A stretch of 32,045 nucleotides of DNA from Sorangium cellulosum. GTDB lineage: Bacteria > Myxococcota_A > Polyangia > Polyangiales > Polyangiaceae. The notes beneath the pieces were generated by a model. It was not told the DNA's origin and searched no databases. It was given only the letters and a program-made list of their open reading frames with translations. Of the stretch, positions 15,675 to 24,730 are shown one piece after another. How positions within the stretch are numbered: position 1 is the first letter of the stretch; each line of letters opens with the position of its first letter. The stretch spans positions 1-32,045 of the forward strand of contig DYPH01000074.1 of NCBI GenBank assembly GCA_020720045.1. Reading direction: 5' to 3'. The translations under genes and the position numbers were made by a program.

Positions 15675-17888
15675 TCACTCGGCCGCTTGCGGGACCGGTT
15701 CCGGTTCGTTGCTTTGCGTCGCGGGGAGCGCACAGCTTTCATAAAGGATTTCAGCGATATCCATCTGCTTGATTTTGTCCTCAAGCGACTGGCTCTTCAC
15801 GCCGTCGGTGAGCATCGTCATGCAGAAGGGGCACCCGGAGGCGACCGTCTTTGCGCCGGTGTCGAGAAGCTGGAGGGTCCGCTTCACGTTCACGCGGTTG
15901 GTGTTCTGCTCTTCCATCCACATCTGCGCGCCACCGGCGCCGCAGCAGAGTCCGCGGCTCTTCGTCCAGTAGTCGGGCTCGACGAGCTCAATGCCGGGAA
16001 TGCTGCGAAGAATATCGCGCGGTGAATCGTAGATGTCGTTGTAGCGGCCGAGGTAGCAGCTGTCGTGGTAGACGACCTTTTCCTCGACGCGCTTCGTCGG
16101 CTTCAGCTTCCCCTCGGCGACGAGTCCCATAAGGAAGTCGGAATGATGGACGACTTCTAGGTTAACGCCAAAGTCCGGATACTCGTTTTTGAGGGAATTG
16201 AAGCAGTGGGGGCAGGCGGTCACGACCGTCTTCATCCCGCCCTGTTCCTTGTAGGTACCAAGGACTTCGGCGTTCGCCTCGGCGAGCATCGCGAAGAGGA
16301 ACTCATTGCCGGCGCGTCGGGCCGGGTCGCCGGTGCAGCTCTCTTCTTCGCCGAGGATGGCGAAGTCGATCCCCACCTGCTGCATCAGACGCGCCGTCGC
16401 TCGCGCGACCTTCTTTGCGCGGTCATCGTAGGAAGCGGCGCAGCCGACCCAATAGAGGACCTTCGCGTCCGGCTTCGTGCTCATCGTCGCGATGTCGAGG
16501 CCTTCCGTCCAGGCGCTGCGGTCCATGCGGGAGAGGTTCCAGGGGTTTCCATTCACTTCCATGCCCTGGAAGGGCTTCTGAAGCGTGTGCGGGAACTCGC
16601 CTTTGACCATCACGAGGTTACGGCGCATGTCGACGATCTTGTCGACATAGCTGATCATGACCGGGCACTGTTCTTCGCAGGCGCGGCAGCTCGTGCAGCC
16701 CCAGAGGACGTCCGGATGAACGATGTTCGGGACGAGATCGATCGTCTCAAGCAGCGTCTCCCCGTCCTTCTTCTCCTCGTGGGAGCGCATCCCCTTCTCG
16801 ATGAGATTGGTCTCATTCTCGTAGAGGTGGTCGCGAAGGGCGAGCGTGAGGTGCTTCGGAGAAAGCAGCTTACCGGTCTTGTGGGCCGGGCAATTGTCGC
16901 TGCAGCGCCCGCACTCGGTGCAGGTGTAGAAGTCGAGGATAGCTTTCCAAGAGAAGTGGTCGATACGCGCGCTGCCAATCATGGCGGCGGTCGGGTCGGG
17001 GAGCTCGGCGACGGCCCCCATCTTTTCCATGAGCGCTTCGGCGGTCGCCGCCATGGGGCGGAGGCGCCCCTTCGGTTCCAAGTTCGTGTGGAGGACGTTC
17101 GGGATCGCCGTGATCACGTGGAAATGCTTCGAATGGGGAAGCAAATTCAAGAACGTGAAGACGAGCGTCGTGTGCGTCCAGTAGCCGATGTGGGCGAGGA
17201 CGACGAGTGTACCTGCGCTCGCGCCTTTCAGGAGCAGCGCGAAGAGCGAGCCAGCCGGCGACGGGAACACCGACCATCCAATGTGCGCTTCGGCGGCGTA
17301 GGGCGCCTTCACAATGGCGGCGCGCTGGCACATTTCAATGCTAGCTGTGGTCGTCGCACCGCAGAGATCGTCAAAACGCGATGCAAGGACGGTCGCGGCG
17401 CCGTCGTACAACATATCCGAGAGCATCATCGTTGCGATGATGCACAGGATCAAAACGCCTTCCCAGTGGAGCGTCATGCGCTTCTGGGGCTTAATCAATC
17501 GGAAGTAGAAGAAGACCGAAACGCCAAAGAGAACGAGGACAGCGACGCTGTCTTTGGCGAATTCGTAGACCTTTCCAATCGCGGAATCGGGTCCCAGAAT
17601 GAAAAGATTGAAAGTCGGGTCAAAGCCACGACCGACAAGGACCATCGTCCGAATCGTGAGGACGATGAACCCCGTAAAGATGAGCTTATGTGCCAAGCCT
17701 GCCGGCTGGTAATAATCCATCTTTTCTTGCTTGAACGCGTAACGGAGGACCGTCGCGATGCGCTCAGGGATGCGGTCGAACCGGTTTTCCGGCTGCCCGA
17801 CGAGCATCAGACGACCACGCCGACTCGCCGAGAAGGCGAAGGCCGACAAGGCCGCGAAAAGAATGGCGGTGATCGCCAACGGATTCAT
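15675..17888 (-). CDS. Membrane-bound heme/Fe-S oxidoreductase (HdrD/EMO-like, two CCG domains)
   Basis: Residues 1-~300 hold several membrane helices with conserved His residues, like the NarI-type cytochrome b domain. Two ferredoxin-type cluster motifs follow (YTCTECGRCSDNCP near 321 and GCTSCRACEEQCPV near 399). Two CCG/heterodisulfide-reductase domains come last: ESCTGDPARRAGNEFLF with CPHCFNSL, then HDSCYLGRYND, CCGAGG and CPFCMTM. This architecture is that of membrane oxidoreductases thought to pass electrons from electron-transferring flavoprotein to (methyl)menaquinone, and resembles HdrDE. It would link acyl-CoA oxidation to the respiratory chain. ATG 17888 has a good AGGAG site. No etfAB genes are in the window. 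A promoter (18003-18030) and terminator make it monocistronic. Confidence 0.88.
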   Translation of the reverse strand: MNPLAITAILFAALSAFAFSASRRGRLMLVGQPENRFDRIPERIATVLRYAFKQEKMDYYQPAGLAHKLIFTGFIVLTIRTMVLVGRGFDPTFNLFILGPDSAIGKVYEFAKDSVAVLVLFGVSVFFYFRLIKPQKRMTLHWEGVLILCIIATMMLSDMLYDGAATVLASRFDDLCGATTTASIEMCQRAAIVKAPYAAEAHIGWSVFPSPAGSLFALLLKGASAGTLVVLAHIGYWTHTTLVFTFLNLLPHSKHFHVITAIPNVLHTNLEPKGRLRPMAATAEALMEKMGAVAELPDPTAAMIGSARIDHFSWKAILDFYTCTECGRCSDNCPAHKTGKLLSPKHLTLALRDHLYENETNLIEKGMRSHEEKKDGETLLETIDLVPNIVHPDVLWGCTSCRACEEQCPVMISYVDKIVDMRRNLVMVKGEFPHTLQKPFQGMEVNGNPWNLSRMDRSAWTEGLDIATMSTKPDAKVLYWVGCAASYDDRAKKVARATARLMQQVGIDFAILGEEESCTGDPARRAGNEFLFAMLAEANAEVLGTYKEQGGMKTVVTACPHCFNSLKNEYPDFGVNLEVVHHSDFLMGLVAEGKLKPTKRVEEKVVYHDSCYLGRYNDIYDSPRDILRSIPGIELVEPDYWTKSRGLCCGAGGAQMWMEEQNTNRVNVKRTLQLLDTGAKTVASGCPFCMTMLTDGVKSQSLEDKIKQMDIAEILYESCALPATQSNEPEPVPQAAE

Positions 17889-18002
17889 TCGTGCTCCTCT
17901 TCGATTCCGAAAGTAAGGGCGCCCGTCGCGGAGGGGCGGCCCTCGCACGACTCTGCCCCGCCTCGGAGTTGCCGAAGGGGGGTGGCACTGCGCCGGTGCC
18001 CG

Positions 18003-18030
18003 CATATAGGGTGACGGCGGCTCGTGTCAA
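18003..18030 (-). promoter_or_regulatory. Sigma70 promoter of the Fe-S oxidoreductase gene
   Basis: A perfect TTGACA (18025-18030) lies 16 bp from TATATG (18003-18008) on the minus strand, about 115 bp before the ATG. This is among the best consensus promoters in the window. Confidence 0.65.
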
Positions 18031-18066
18031 ACAGCGATGAATGGTCGTTCAGATCCGTGCGGCGAG

Positions 18067-18666
18067 TCAGAGCACGAACTTGAGAACTTCCGAGGGGTGA
18101 GCAACCGTCAGGCGAACGGTCGCCGCGTGGCTGTGCGTGCCGAGGCGGCCGCCCACATGAACGTTTACACCGTCGGCGGTAAGGTCGGCGGGCCGCGCCA
18201 GCTTCACGGTGAGGGTGTACTCGCCGGCGGCCGGTTCCCCGCCCGCGAAGACGATCCCCTCTTCGTTTTGGTCCGAGCAGCCGTCCTTCGGACAGTCACG
18301 ATCGAGGGCGAACGAATCACGGTTTCGATTGCTCTTGTCGACGACCGCTCCGCTGGGAAGCTCAAGGGCAAGGTCGACGTCGACCGATGCCTCGTCCCAC
18401 GCGGCGAGCAACTGGATCATCCCAGTCTTTAGGCCGCACCCCTCATCGACGAGTCCGTTGCAATTGTCGTCGATGGCGTTGAAGCAGGTCTCGACGCCGG
18501 TCACGACGCAGGATCGCGAGACCTCCGTCCCAGCACCCCCAGAGAACGAAGCGCGATCGGCTCGCTGGGCGGCGACGTCCGCCGCGGAGACCGGTCGGCA
18601 CGCGAGCAGCGAAGCGGTCGCCACAAACGCGTAAACGGGGGCGTAGTTCCGGAGCATGTGTCTCAC
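18067..18666 (-). CDS. Lipoprotein with MopE-type calcium-binding motif
   Basis: A short signal peptide ends in SLLAC, a likely lipobox. The mature part contains CFNAIDDNCNGLVDEGC, the Asp-rich Cys-flanked motif found in MopE-like and many Myxococcota surface proteins, where it probably binds calcium. It is followed by a beta-sandwich-like region (VDVDLALELPSGAVVDKS ... GEYTLTVKLARPADL), reminiscent of proteins that describe DvDL-type domains of the YfaP kind. Function is unknown. GTG 18666 overlaps the stop of the HEAT-repeat gene by 4 nt; ATG 18657 is nearly as good. The overlap suggests the two gene products are made together. Confidence 0.75.
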   Translation of the reverse strand: MRHMLRNYAPVYAFVATASLLACRPVSAADVAAQRADRASFSGGAGTEVSRSCVVTGVETCFNAIDDNCNGLVDEGCGLKTGMIQLLAAWDEASVDVDLALELPSGAVVDKSNRNRDSFALDRDCPKDGCSDQNEEGIVFAGGEPAAGEYTLTVKLARPADLTADGVNVHVGGRLGTHSHAATVRLTVAHPSEVLKFVL

Positions 18667-21335
18667 TTCTTCGGCTTGGCCGGCACGGCGATCGCCGCGA
18701 CCATCTTCGGGTTCATCAGCCGGAAGAGAGCGAGTCGCGCCGGCTCTTGGAGCGGCCCGGGCTCACTCTTGAGCGCCATGAGAGAGCCCTTCTCCCCGAG
18801 AAACTCAAGGATCTGAAGCGCTTCCGCACGGCGCTTCTCGTCGCCCCCCTTCGCGTCCCGATAGAGGCGAACGCGGAGCTGGACGCGGGTGAGGCTGAAC
18901 GGGCCCGAGTCGATCTCCGATTGGAGCGCCTTGGAAAGGACCTGCTTCGGCCAGTCTTGAAGTGCATCATGGACCGACACGTACCGGAGTGCGTCGGCGT
19001 TGCGGACGACGCGGGCGATGTCGCCACTTTCGAGGTTCTTCTGATTGAAGTAGAGGAAGCTCGCGGCGTAGGTGTCTTTGAGTTCGTCGAGGTTGCCGAT
19101 CTCAGAGTCGTCGTAGGAGGCGAGCGCCTGTCGGGCGACGTCGGCGTCGGCGCCGAGGATGAGGGCGAGCGCGGCGTCGGTGCGTGTTCCCGGATCTTTT
19201 AGCTTTGCTTGAAGCTGGGAAGCGAGTTCGAGGTTCACGCCGCCAAAGCCGATGGCGCGGGCGGCCTGGTGGCGCACTCCGAGGTCGGTATCCGGTTTGA
19301 TCAGGTCGACGAGTGCTGCCGTTGCCTTCGGGACCGGACGACGAATCAGCGATTCGAGGAAGCAGGACCGAATGACGGCGTCCTTCGGATCCGGCTTGTT
19401 GTACTGTTTGACCTTCGCGGCCACCTCTTCCATTTGCGCGTCGGTTGCGACGAACGGAAGGGCGAAACAAGCTTCGCGGCGTGCCTCTTCGTGGTTCTCT
19501 TTGTCCTCAATGTACTTGAGGAGGAGCGGGTAGGCCTTGTTGTCGCCAAGCTCGGCGAAGCCGTCCGACGCGCCGGCTCCGAGGCTCCGTGCGGTCATCC
19601 CATATTGGGCCATCCCTCCCTGGAGGAGCGCCTCCTGGGTGACGTCAACCTTCTTTTTCCCTTGGCGATTCAGCTGCTTTTCGAGAACGCCGAAAGCACC
19701 GGCGTCCTTCGAGGCGCCGTAATAACGGAGGGCGCTCGTCGCTTTCGCCCAGGCCTTGGGCAGGTCGCCCGTTGCGCCGGGCTCCGGGAAGGCGTCCGGC
19801 GGATCGGCCCACGCCTTGAGCTCGGGGACGATCATTTTCGATCCGGCAGCGACCAAGAAGCGCATCCCGTTCGCATAGGGGAGCGGCTTCTCCGTGATCC
19901 ACGTGTAGGTCGGCTTCTCCGCGTGAATCAACAGCTCTTGACGCTTGTCAGCATTCAGGAAGGCGAGGTCTGCCAACATGCGAGCAGAGACAATCCGCTC
20001 TTCATCATTGCGACGAAGTTCCGAATTTTCAATCTGCGTATAGAGCTTCTCCGGGTCCTGCTCCAACCGCCAACCGAGGTGCGAGGCGGCGCGAACGTCG
20101 CCAACTTCCGCCATACGAAGCCCTGCCTCCGTCCGCCAATGGGGCTTCGGGTCGGAGGTCTTGAGCCACGGCTCGAGGGCATCGCCGACGCGCGGGTCGG
20201 AAATGTCCTTGAGCATGTCGAAGATGACCTTCGATTGAAATTTTTCCGTTTCCGGGTCGCTCTTGTCGACGCTCTGCAGGGCGAGGACGAGCCCCTTTGC
20301 CCCAATGCCATCGCGAAGGGCTTCGAGGAAGCGGCCGCGTGAATCCTTGGTTGCCTTCTTCAGCGCAGACAGGAGCGGGTTCATCGCGTTGTCGTTGCCG
20401 ATACGCCCAAGACCGACGGCCGCCTCGCGAGCGACGTCGATGTCCTTGTCTTGAACGAGGTCGACGAGCGCCGAGGTCCACTTGCTGTCTGCCGTCCCCG
20501 AGAGGGCCGTCGCGACGAGCTGGCGAACCGAGGGGGACGGATCCCCCTTGAGCGTCGAAAGCTTGTCCAAAGAAGCAAGTCTTACGAGGACTTCCGGATC
20601 GAACGCCGGGCTCCCATCGAGGCGTTCGAGCTTGCGGAAGTCGCCAGCCCGGTAGGAGGCGAAGACGTCGTCGAAGGCGGCCTCCTCCTTCTGGAGGGCG
20701 AGGGCCCAGGAGACCTGCGGCGTCGACGCCGGGTCCTTCTTCTTGAGGGCTGCGAGGAGAGCCGGCTTCGTCTCGGCCGCCTCCGGCCCATACTCGTAGA
20801 TCGCCTGGGCAGCGCGGCCAACGACACGGGGATCACTCGACGCAAGGGCCTTCGTCAAAAGCGGAATGGCGTCTTTATCTTTGGCCCAAGCGAGCTGTGC
20901 AAATGCCGCTTGTTGGAGTTCGGGGACGTCGTCTCTCTTGGCCCACTCGCGCCACTTCGGCAGCGCCGTCGCGCGCGGCTCGAGGGCAAGCGCCTTCTTC
21001 GTGCCCAAAATCTCTTTGGTATCAAGCTTTTGCGCGGCCCCCTTTACGGCGACAGCACCGATGACCCCAGCGCCGACAAGCAATGCCACGCCGACGAGGA
21101 CGGTGACCGGGCGGACTTTCCCCTTCTTGAAGTCGCCGTCGCCAAAATCGTAGGGGCCGCCACCGGGGCCGCCCGGCGCTCCAGGCGCTCCCGGTCCGCC
21201 GGCGCCGACGGGGCCTCCACCGACGGGACCGCCCGGCAAGTCGGCGTCATCCGGCGGCCATTTTGCGGCGTGCAGGACGGCGGGAATCGCGGGGCGCGGG
21301 GCATTCGGGCGGGGGGCGTTCGGAGCGGGATGCAT
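18663..21335 (-). CDS. HEAT-repeat protein with Gly/Pro-rich cytoplasmic tail and one membrane helix
   Basis: This 890-residue protein starts with ~70 residues rich in Pro, Ala and Gly, then a charged stretch and one membrane helix (VTVLVGVALLVGAGVIGAVAV, ~80-100). The rest is a long array of alpha-helical HEAT-like repeats, with recurring patterns such as VRQLVATALSG, VAREAAVGLGRIG, VRHQAARAIGFGG and RTDAALALILGAD. Such solenoids bind proteins. The topology suggests the solenoid faces the periplasm. No enzymatic motif is seen. ATG 21335 was preferred over GTG 21368, though neither has a clear ribosome binding site. Its stop overlaps the start of the MopE-motif lipoprotein, a likely partner. 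It diverges from the mutT gene. Confidence 0.82.
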   Translation of the reverse strand: MHPAPNAPRPNAPRPAIPAVLHAAKWPPDDADLPGGPVGGGPVGAGGPGAPGAPGGPGGGPYDFGDGDFKKGKVRPVTVLVGVALLVGAGVIGAVAVKGAAQKLDTKEILGTKKALALEPRATALPKWREWAKRDDVPELQQAAFAQLAWAKDKDAIPLLTKALASSDPRVVGRAAQAIYEYGPEAAETKPALLAALKKKDPASTPQVSWALALQKEEAAFDDVFASYRAGDFRKLERLDGSPAFDPEVLVRLASLDKLSTLKGDPSPSVRQLVATALSGTADSKWTSALVDLVQDKDIDVAREAAVGLGRIGNDNAMNPLLSALKKATKDSRGRFLEALRDGIGAKGLVLALQSVDKSDPETEKFQSKVIFDMLKDISDPRVGDALEPWLKTSDPKPHWRTEAGLRMAEVGDVRAASHLGWRLEQDPEKLYTQIENSELRRNDEERIVSARMLADLAFLNADKRQELLIHAEKPTYTWITEKPLPYANGMRFLVAAGSKMIVPELKAWADPPDAFPEPGATGDLPKAWAKATSALRYYGASKDAGAFGVLEKQLNRQGKKKVDVTQEALLQGGMAQYGMTARSLGAGASDGFAELGDNKAYPLLLKYIEDKENHEEARREACFALPFVATDAQMEEVAAKVKQYNKPDPKDAVIRSCFLESLIRRPVPKATAALVDLIKPDTDLGVRHQAARAIGFGGVNLELASQLQAKLKDPGTRTDAALALILGADADVARQALASYDDSEIGNLDELKDTYAASFLYFNQKNLESGDIARVVRNADALRYVSVHDALQDWPKQVLSKALQSEIDSGPFSLTRVQLRVRLYRDAKGGDEKRRAEALQILEFLGEKGSLMALKSEPGPLQEPARLALFRLMNPKMVAAIAVPAKPKK

Positions 21336-21526
21336 GGCGGCGGCGGACGCTACACCGGGACAGCGCACGGCGGATCGCTCTTTTTCACCGTCACCGCGTC
21401 CCTTTTCCGACTCGCCGAAGGGCGCTCAAAAACGACTCAATTTATTGAACATTGGCGACTTTTCGCCCCCTCAATTCGGCAAGTTCACCTCTCCTCAACC
21501 GACGGCAGGCGCGGTACAAGCGCGCC

Positions 21527-21928
21527 ATGAATACCGTGTTGGTCGTTGCGGGGGTTCTCGTGGAGGATGGGCGCGTCCTCCTTTCCCGTCGAAAAGCGGG
21601 CTCCCACTTGGAGGGGATGTGGGAATTTCCGGGCGGTAAGGTCGACGCGGGGGAGTCCCCCGCCGAGGCGCTTGTTCGCGAATTGCGGGAAGAACTAGGC
21701 ATTGACGTCGTCGTTGACGACATTCTCGATGTCGCCTTTCATCGGTACGACGACGCGCAAAAGGCGGTACTCCTCCTCTTCTACCGCGTGCGGCGGACGG
21801 CTTCGAGCGGCCCCCCCCAGGCACTCGACGTCGCTGAATTTCGCTGGTGCGCTGAGGATTTCCTCGATCCTGCGCGCTTTCCTCCGGCCGACGTCGCCGT
21901 CCTCCAGAAAACCCGCGCCCTCCTGTAA
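21527..21928 (+). CDS. mutT: MutT-type Nudix hydrolase (8-oxo-dGTP diphosphatase)
   Basis: The 133-residue protein carries a complete Nudix box, from GGKVDAGE to RELREELGI, matching G-x5-E-x7-REUxEExGU. The FPGGK lead and the length agree with MutT, which removes oxidised dGTP from the nucleotide pool. Other small Nudix substrates are possible. ATG 21527 places the strand MNTVLVVAGVLVEDGRVLLSRR at the start as expected. A small hairpin, GGCGA-CTTT-TCGCC, lies upstream at 21454-21467. The stop is 9 bp before the DUF4349 lipoprotein, so the two probably share a transcript. Confidence 0.9.
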   Translation: MNTVLVVAGVLVEDGRVLLSRRKAGSHLEGMWEFPGGKVDAGESPAEALVRELREELGIDVVVDDILDVAFHRYDDAQKAVLLLFYRVRRTASSGPPQALDVAEFRWCAEDFLDPARFPPADVAVLQKTRALL

Positions 21929-21937
21929 GGCGCTCTC

Positions 21938-22855
21938 ATGCCCCTCGTTAGGTCTTCAATGCGATCACTGAGACGCCCATCGCCAGCTTTTTTCCTCGTC
22001 GGAGTGCTCCTGCCCCTCCTCGCCGCATGTGGGGGGGCCGCAAAGATGGAATCTGCGATGGCGCCGTCGGCCCCGATGGACGAGGCGGTCACCGAGTCGG
22101 CCCCTGCCGAGGCCAGCGGAGAAATGTACGCCCTCACCGCAACGACGGCTGGGGGCGGGGGTGCACCCCAGGCGCAAGCGCCTACGCCACCGATGCCGAA
22201 GGTGGCGCCTGCAACCACGCCAGCTTCACCTCCGCCGACGGGCACGGGCTCGGGGACGGGAACGCCTTCAACGGCGCCGCCCGACACCAGGACGCCGGAG
22301 GAACGACGTTTGTTGGTCTACCGGGCGGAACTCTCGCTCGCCGTCTATCAGGTCGCGCCGAACCTCGCGGCCGTCGAGAAGATCGCGAAAGACTCCGGCG
22401 GCTACCTCGCGCTTCGCGAAGACCGTCGAATCGTTATCCGAGTGCCAAAAGCGCGGTTTGAAGAGGCGCTTGCGAAGGTGGAGGCGGTGGGGGACGTGCT
22501 CCATCGAAACGTGGTCGCGGAGGACGTAAGCGACCGTTTTCAAGATCTTTCTGCGCGTCTTCGAAACCTAAAGGCGGTCCGAGATAAGCTGGAAGGCTTC
22601 CTGGTGAAAGCCAACGTCAAAGAGTCGATTGAAATCCAGAATGAGCTTACAAAGATCACCGAACAGATCGAGCTCATTGAAGGCAAGCTGAAGCTTCTTT
22701 CCGATCAAATTGCCTACTCAACGATCACGGTAAACTTCGCACCGAAGAGTGACAGCGTGAAGAAGAGCGACTTCCGACTCCCCTTCCCGGTCCTCGATTC
22801 GCTCGGGCTCCAGAAGCTCCTTCGCCTCTACGAACCTTCCTCTTCCGTCCGGTGA
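21938..22855 (+). CDS. DUF4349 lipoprotein
   Basis: The signal peptide ends in LLAAC, a lipobox. A Pro/Thr/Gly-rich linker (~30-115) leads to a DUF4349 domain: RRLLVYRAELSLAVYQVAPNLAAVEKIAKDSGGYLAL, then RIVIRVPKARFEEALAKVEAVGDVLHRNV and a coiled coil (LSARLRNLKAVRDKLEGFL ... ITEQIELIEGKLKLLSDQI). Most DUF4349 proteins end with a membrane helix; here none is evident. The role of the family is unknown. ATG 21938 has an AAGG element 7 nt upstream; ATG 21959 is the alternative. The stop overlaps a GTG of the next small lipoprotein gene. Confidence 0.86.
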   Translation: MPLVRSSMRSLRRPSPAFFLVGVLLPLLAACGGAAKMESAMAPSAPMDEAVTESAPAEASGEMYALTATTAGGGGAPQAQAPTPPMPKVAPATTPASPPPTGTGSGTGTPSTAPPDTRTPEERRLLVYRAELSLAVYQVAPNLAAVEKIAKDSGGYLALREDRRIVIRVPKARFEEALAKVEAVGDVLHRNVVAEDVSDRFQDLSARLRNLKAVRDKLEGFLVKANVKESIEIQNELTKITEQIELIEGKLKLLSDQIAYSTITVNFAPKSDSVKKSDFRLPFPVLDSLGLQKLLRLYEPSSSVR

Positions 22856-22860
22856 ATGCG

Positions 22861-23331
22861 ATGAACACTCTTCAACGAATCGTCCTCGCGACGACGCTTG
22901 CGTTCGCCACGGCCTGTGGGCGCCCCTTCGACGTGAAGACGCCCAATGGGTTCTTTGAGCTCCAAGATCAATCGGAGGAAGGCTACGCCTACCGCTCCAC
23001 TTCTGCCGAAGGGGTCGTGCTCGCCGTTCGGGTCGTCGACGACGACGGTCGCGGCAGCCTCGCCTTCTGGGAGAAGGCAATTACCCAGAAAATTCGGGAT
23101 GAACGGGGCTACGCGCTGCTAGCGAGCACGGACGTCAAGGCGGCCGACGGAACGCCCGGCCGGTCGCTGCGGTTTGCCCACGACGAGAGCGGAAAGCCCT
23201 TTGATTATTGGCTCACCGTTTTTGTAGGGAACAAGCGCCTTTTCATTGTGGAAGCCGGCGGAGACCGTCCCGCTTTCGAAAAAGAGAAGGCGACCATCGA
23301 GGCGGCAATCACGACGTTCAAGCTCGACTGA
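22861..23331 (+). CDS. Small putative lipoprotein, function unknown
   Basis: About 156 residues with an N-terminal signal peptide ending in ATAC and a mature domain of mixed strands and helices (FFELQDQSEEGYAYRST, GVVLAVRVVDDD, FDYWLTVFVGNKRLFIVEAGG, then EKEKATIEAAITTFKLD). The ending is typical of small lipoproteins of the serine/threonine-kinase-associated or PsbP-like kind, but I cannot assign a family. ATG 22861 has GGTGA 5 nt before it; GTG 22852 overlaps the DUF4349 stop by 4 nt. It is likely cotranscribed with that gene. Confidence 0.7.
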   Translation: MNTLQRIVLATTLAFATACGRPFDVKTPNGFFELQDQSEEGYAYRSTSAEGVVLAVRVVDDDGRGSLAFWEKAITQKIRDERGYALLASTDVKAADGTPGRSLRFAHDESGKPFDYWLTVFVGNKRLFIVEAGGDRPAFEKEKATIEAAITTFKLD

Positions 23332-23413
23332 ATCGCGCACGTATCGAGGTCGCGGACGGCGCCCAGGGAGAGGCGGCGACGCGGCCTTCGTTTTGTGAGA
23401 AGCTCCGCGCGCC

Positions 23414-24730
23414 ATGAATCCTCTCGAAATTCCGCTCCCGAATGGCACCGATGTCGTTGTGCGACGGCTCCCCGGAGACCGGCTCGACGCATCGATCGCG
23501 GACGGTATCGCCGGTCGTGTCGGAGGCGTTCTTCCGGATGGCTCCGTGCAGGTTACACTGATTGGCGGACGGCAAATCACCGTCGCGCGACCGGCCGTCG
23601 TCCCTGCGAAGGCGGGGCAGTTTCGTTTTGCAGCCCGCCGGGAAGCAACCTGGAGCCGGCTCGGACCGGGCGCTTCAAACGGCGCGATCGTCCTCGAGAC
23701 GATCGTCGGCTCACGTGCCTGGGGGCTTGCCACCGAGTCTTCGGACACCGATCGCCGCGGTCTCTTCGCCGCCCCATTTTCGCTGCGCCTCGGGCTCGTT
23801 GCGCCGCCCCAAGATCTCGTCTCCGCCGACGGGAGCGCCAGCTACTGGGAAATCGGAAAGGGGATCGCCCAAGCGCTCCGCAACGACCCAAACACGCTTG
23901 AGATGCTTTTCATCCCGTCGGCGCGCGCCACCGACGAGATCGGCGCGTGGATCTTGGAAGAACGTGACGCCTTCCCCTCGAAGGAGATGCTCGGCTCCTT
24001 CGGACGTTATGCGCTTTCTCAATTGAGGAAGCTCGCAAGCACCGCCCGCCTTCATTCCTACCGCGAGCAGCTTTTTTACTGGCTCCGTACGGAACCGAAC
24101 CTTGCGCTCGATACCGCCGTGGAACGCCTCGCGAGCCTCGCCGTCACCGACGGGAAGGCGACGCCGCAAACGGCCAATGCGGCCACACGCACGGAGGCCA
24201 AGGAACGGATTAAGCAGCTTTATCGATCTCTTGCCGATCGGCAGGTGCTCCCCGAAGCGACGTTCGCAGCCCTGCGTGCCTTCGCCCAGGATCCGCTGGC
24301 GCATGCACGGAGTGAAGATTCTCTGGGGCCGGCGCTCCCCGCGCCATTTCGCCCGAAGAATGCATACAATCTCCTTCGGTTGATGGCGACTGCCGAGCAC
24401 TGGCTCGCCACCGGGACGCCGGAATTTGCCTTTGGAGGGGCCCTCCATGACCGACTTTTTTCGATTAAGCGCGGCGAGGTCCCTCTCGATGACGTCCTCG
24501 CCGAAGCGACGGAGAAGGCCCGCGCCGTCGAGGAAGCGCAGCGAAATTCGCCGCTGCAGGCACGCGCCGATGTGCGCCGCGCCGATGCGCTACTGCGGCG
24601 TTGCCAGGAAGAACTCCTTCGACGCCACGCGGCGCGCGTCCCCGGGATTTTTGGGGCCGATGCGCCGGAACCGGAGCTGCCGAGCGTCGACGCCGGTGGT
24701 GACGAAGACGATGTAGAAGGGAACTCGTGA
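23414..24730 (+). CDS. RlaP-family nucleotidyltransferase (RNA-repair-associated), first of a pair
   Basis: Residues ~92-215 match the RlaP/COG3541 polymerase-beta-like nucleotidyltransferases: GSRAWGLATESSDTDRRG with Asp111 and Asp113, then YWEIGKGIAQALRNDPNTLEML and FPSKEMLGSFGRYALSQLRKL. By alignment with the family pattern the third acidic residue should lie five before Glu146; it is Ser141 here, so catalysis may be weak or need the partner. An N-terminal region of ~90 residues with beta-strand character precedes the domain and is unassigned; a helical region follows. RlaP is linked by context in other genomes to RNA repair, but no RtcB, RtcA or Ro60 is visible here. Its stop (TGA) shares a base with the ATG of the next gene. 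Confidence 0.83.
   Translation: MNPLEIPLPNGTDVVVRRLPGDRLDASIADGIAGRVGGVLPDGSVQVTLIGGRQITVARPAVVPAKAGQFRFAARREATWSRLGPGASNGAIVLETIVGSRAWGLATESSDTDRRGLFAAPFSLRLGLVAPPQDLVSADGSASYWEIGKGIAQALRNDPNTLEMLFIPSARATDEIGAWILEERDAFPSKEMLGSFGRYALSQLRKLASTARLHSYREQLFYWLRTEPNLALDTAVERLASLAVTDGKATPQTANAATRTEAKERIKQLYRSLADRQVLPEATFAALRAFAQDPLAHARSEDSLGPALPAPFRPKNAYNLLRLMATAEHWLATGTPEFAFGGALHDRLFSIKRGEVPLDDVLAEATEKARAVEEAQRNSPLQARADVRRADALLRRCQEELLRRHAARVPGIFGADAPEPELPSVDAGGDEDDVEGNS

Noticed and set aside
16206-18014. Long open frame antisense to the Fe-S oxidoreductase
   Set aside because: It is an antisense shadow typical of GC-rich coding DNA; the minus-strand protein has clear family motifs.
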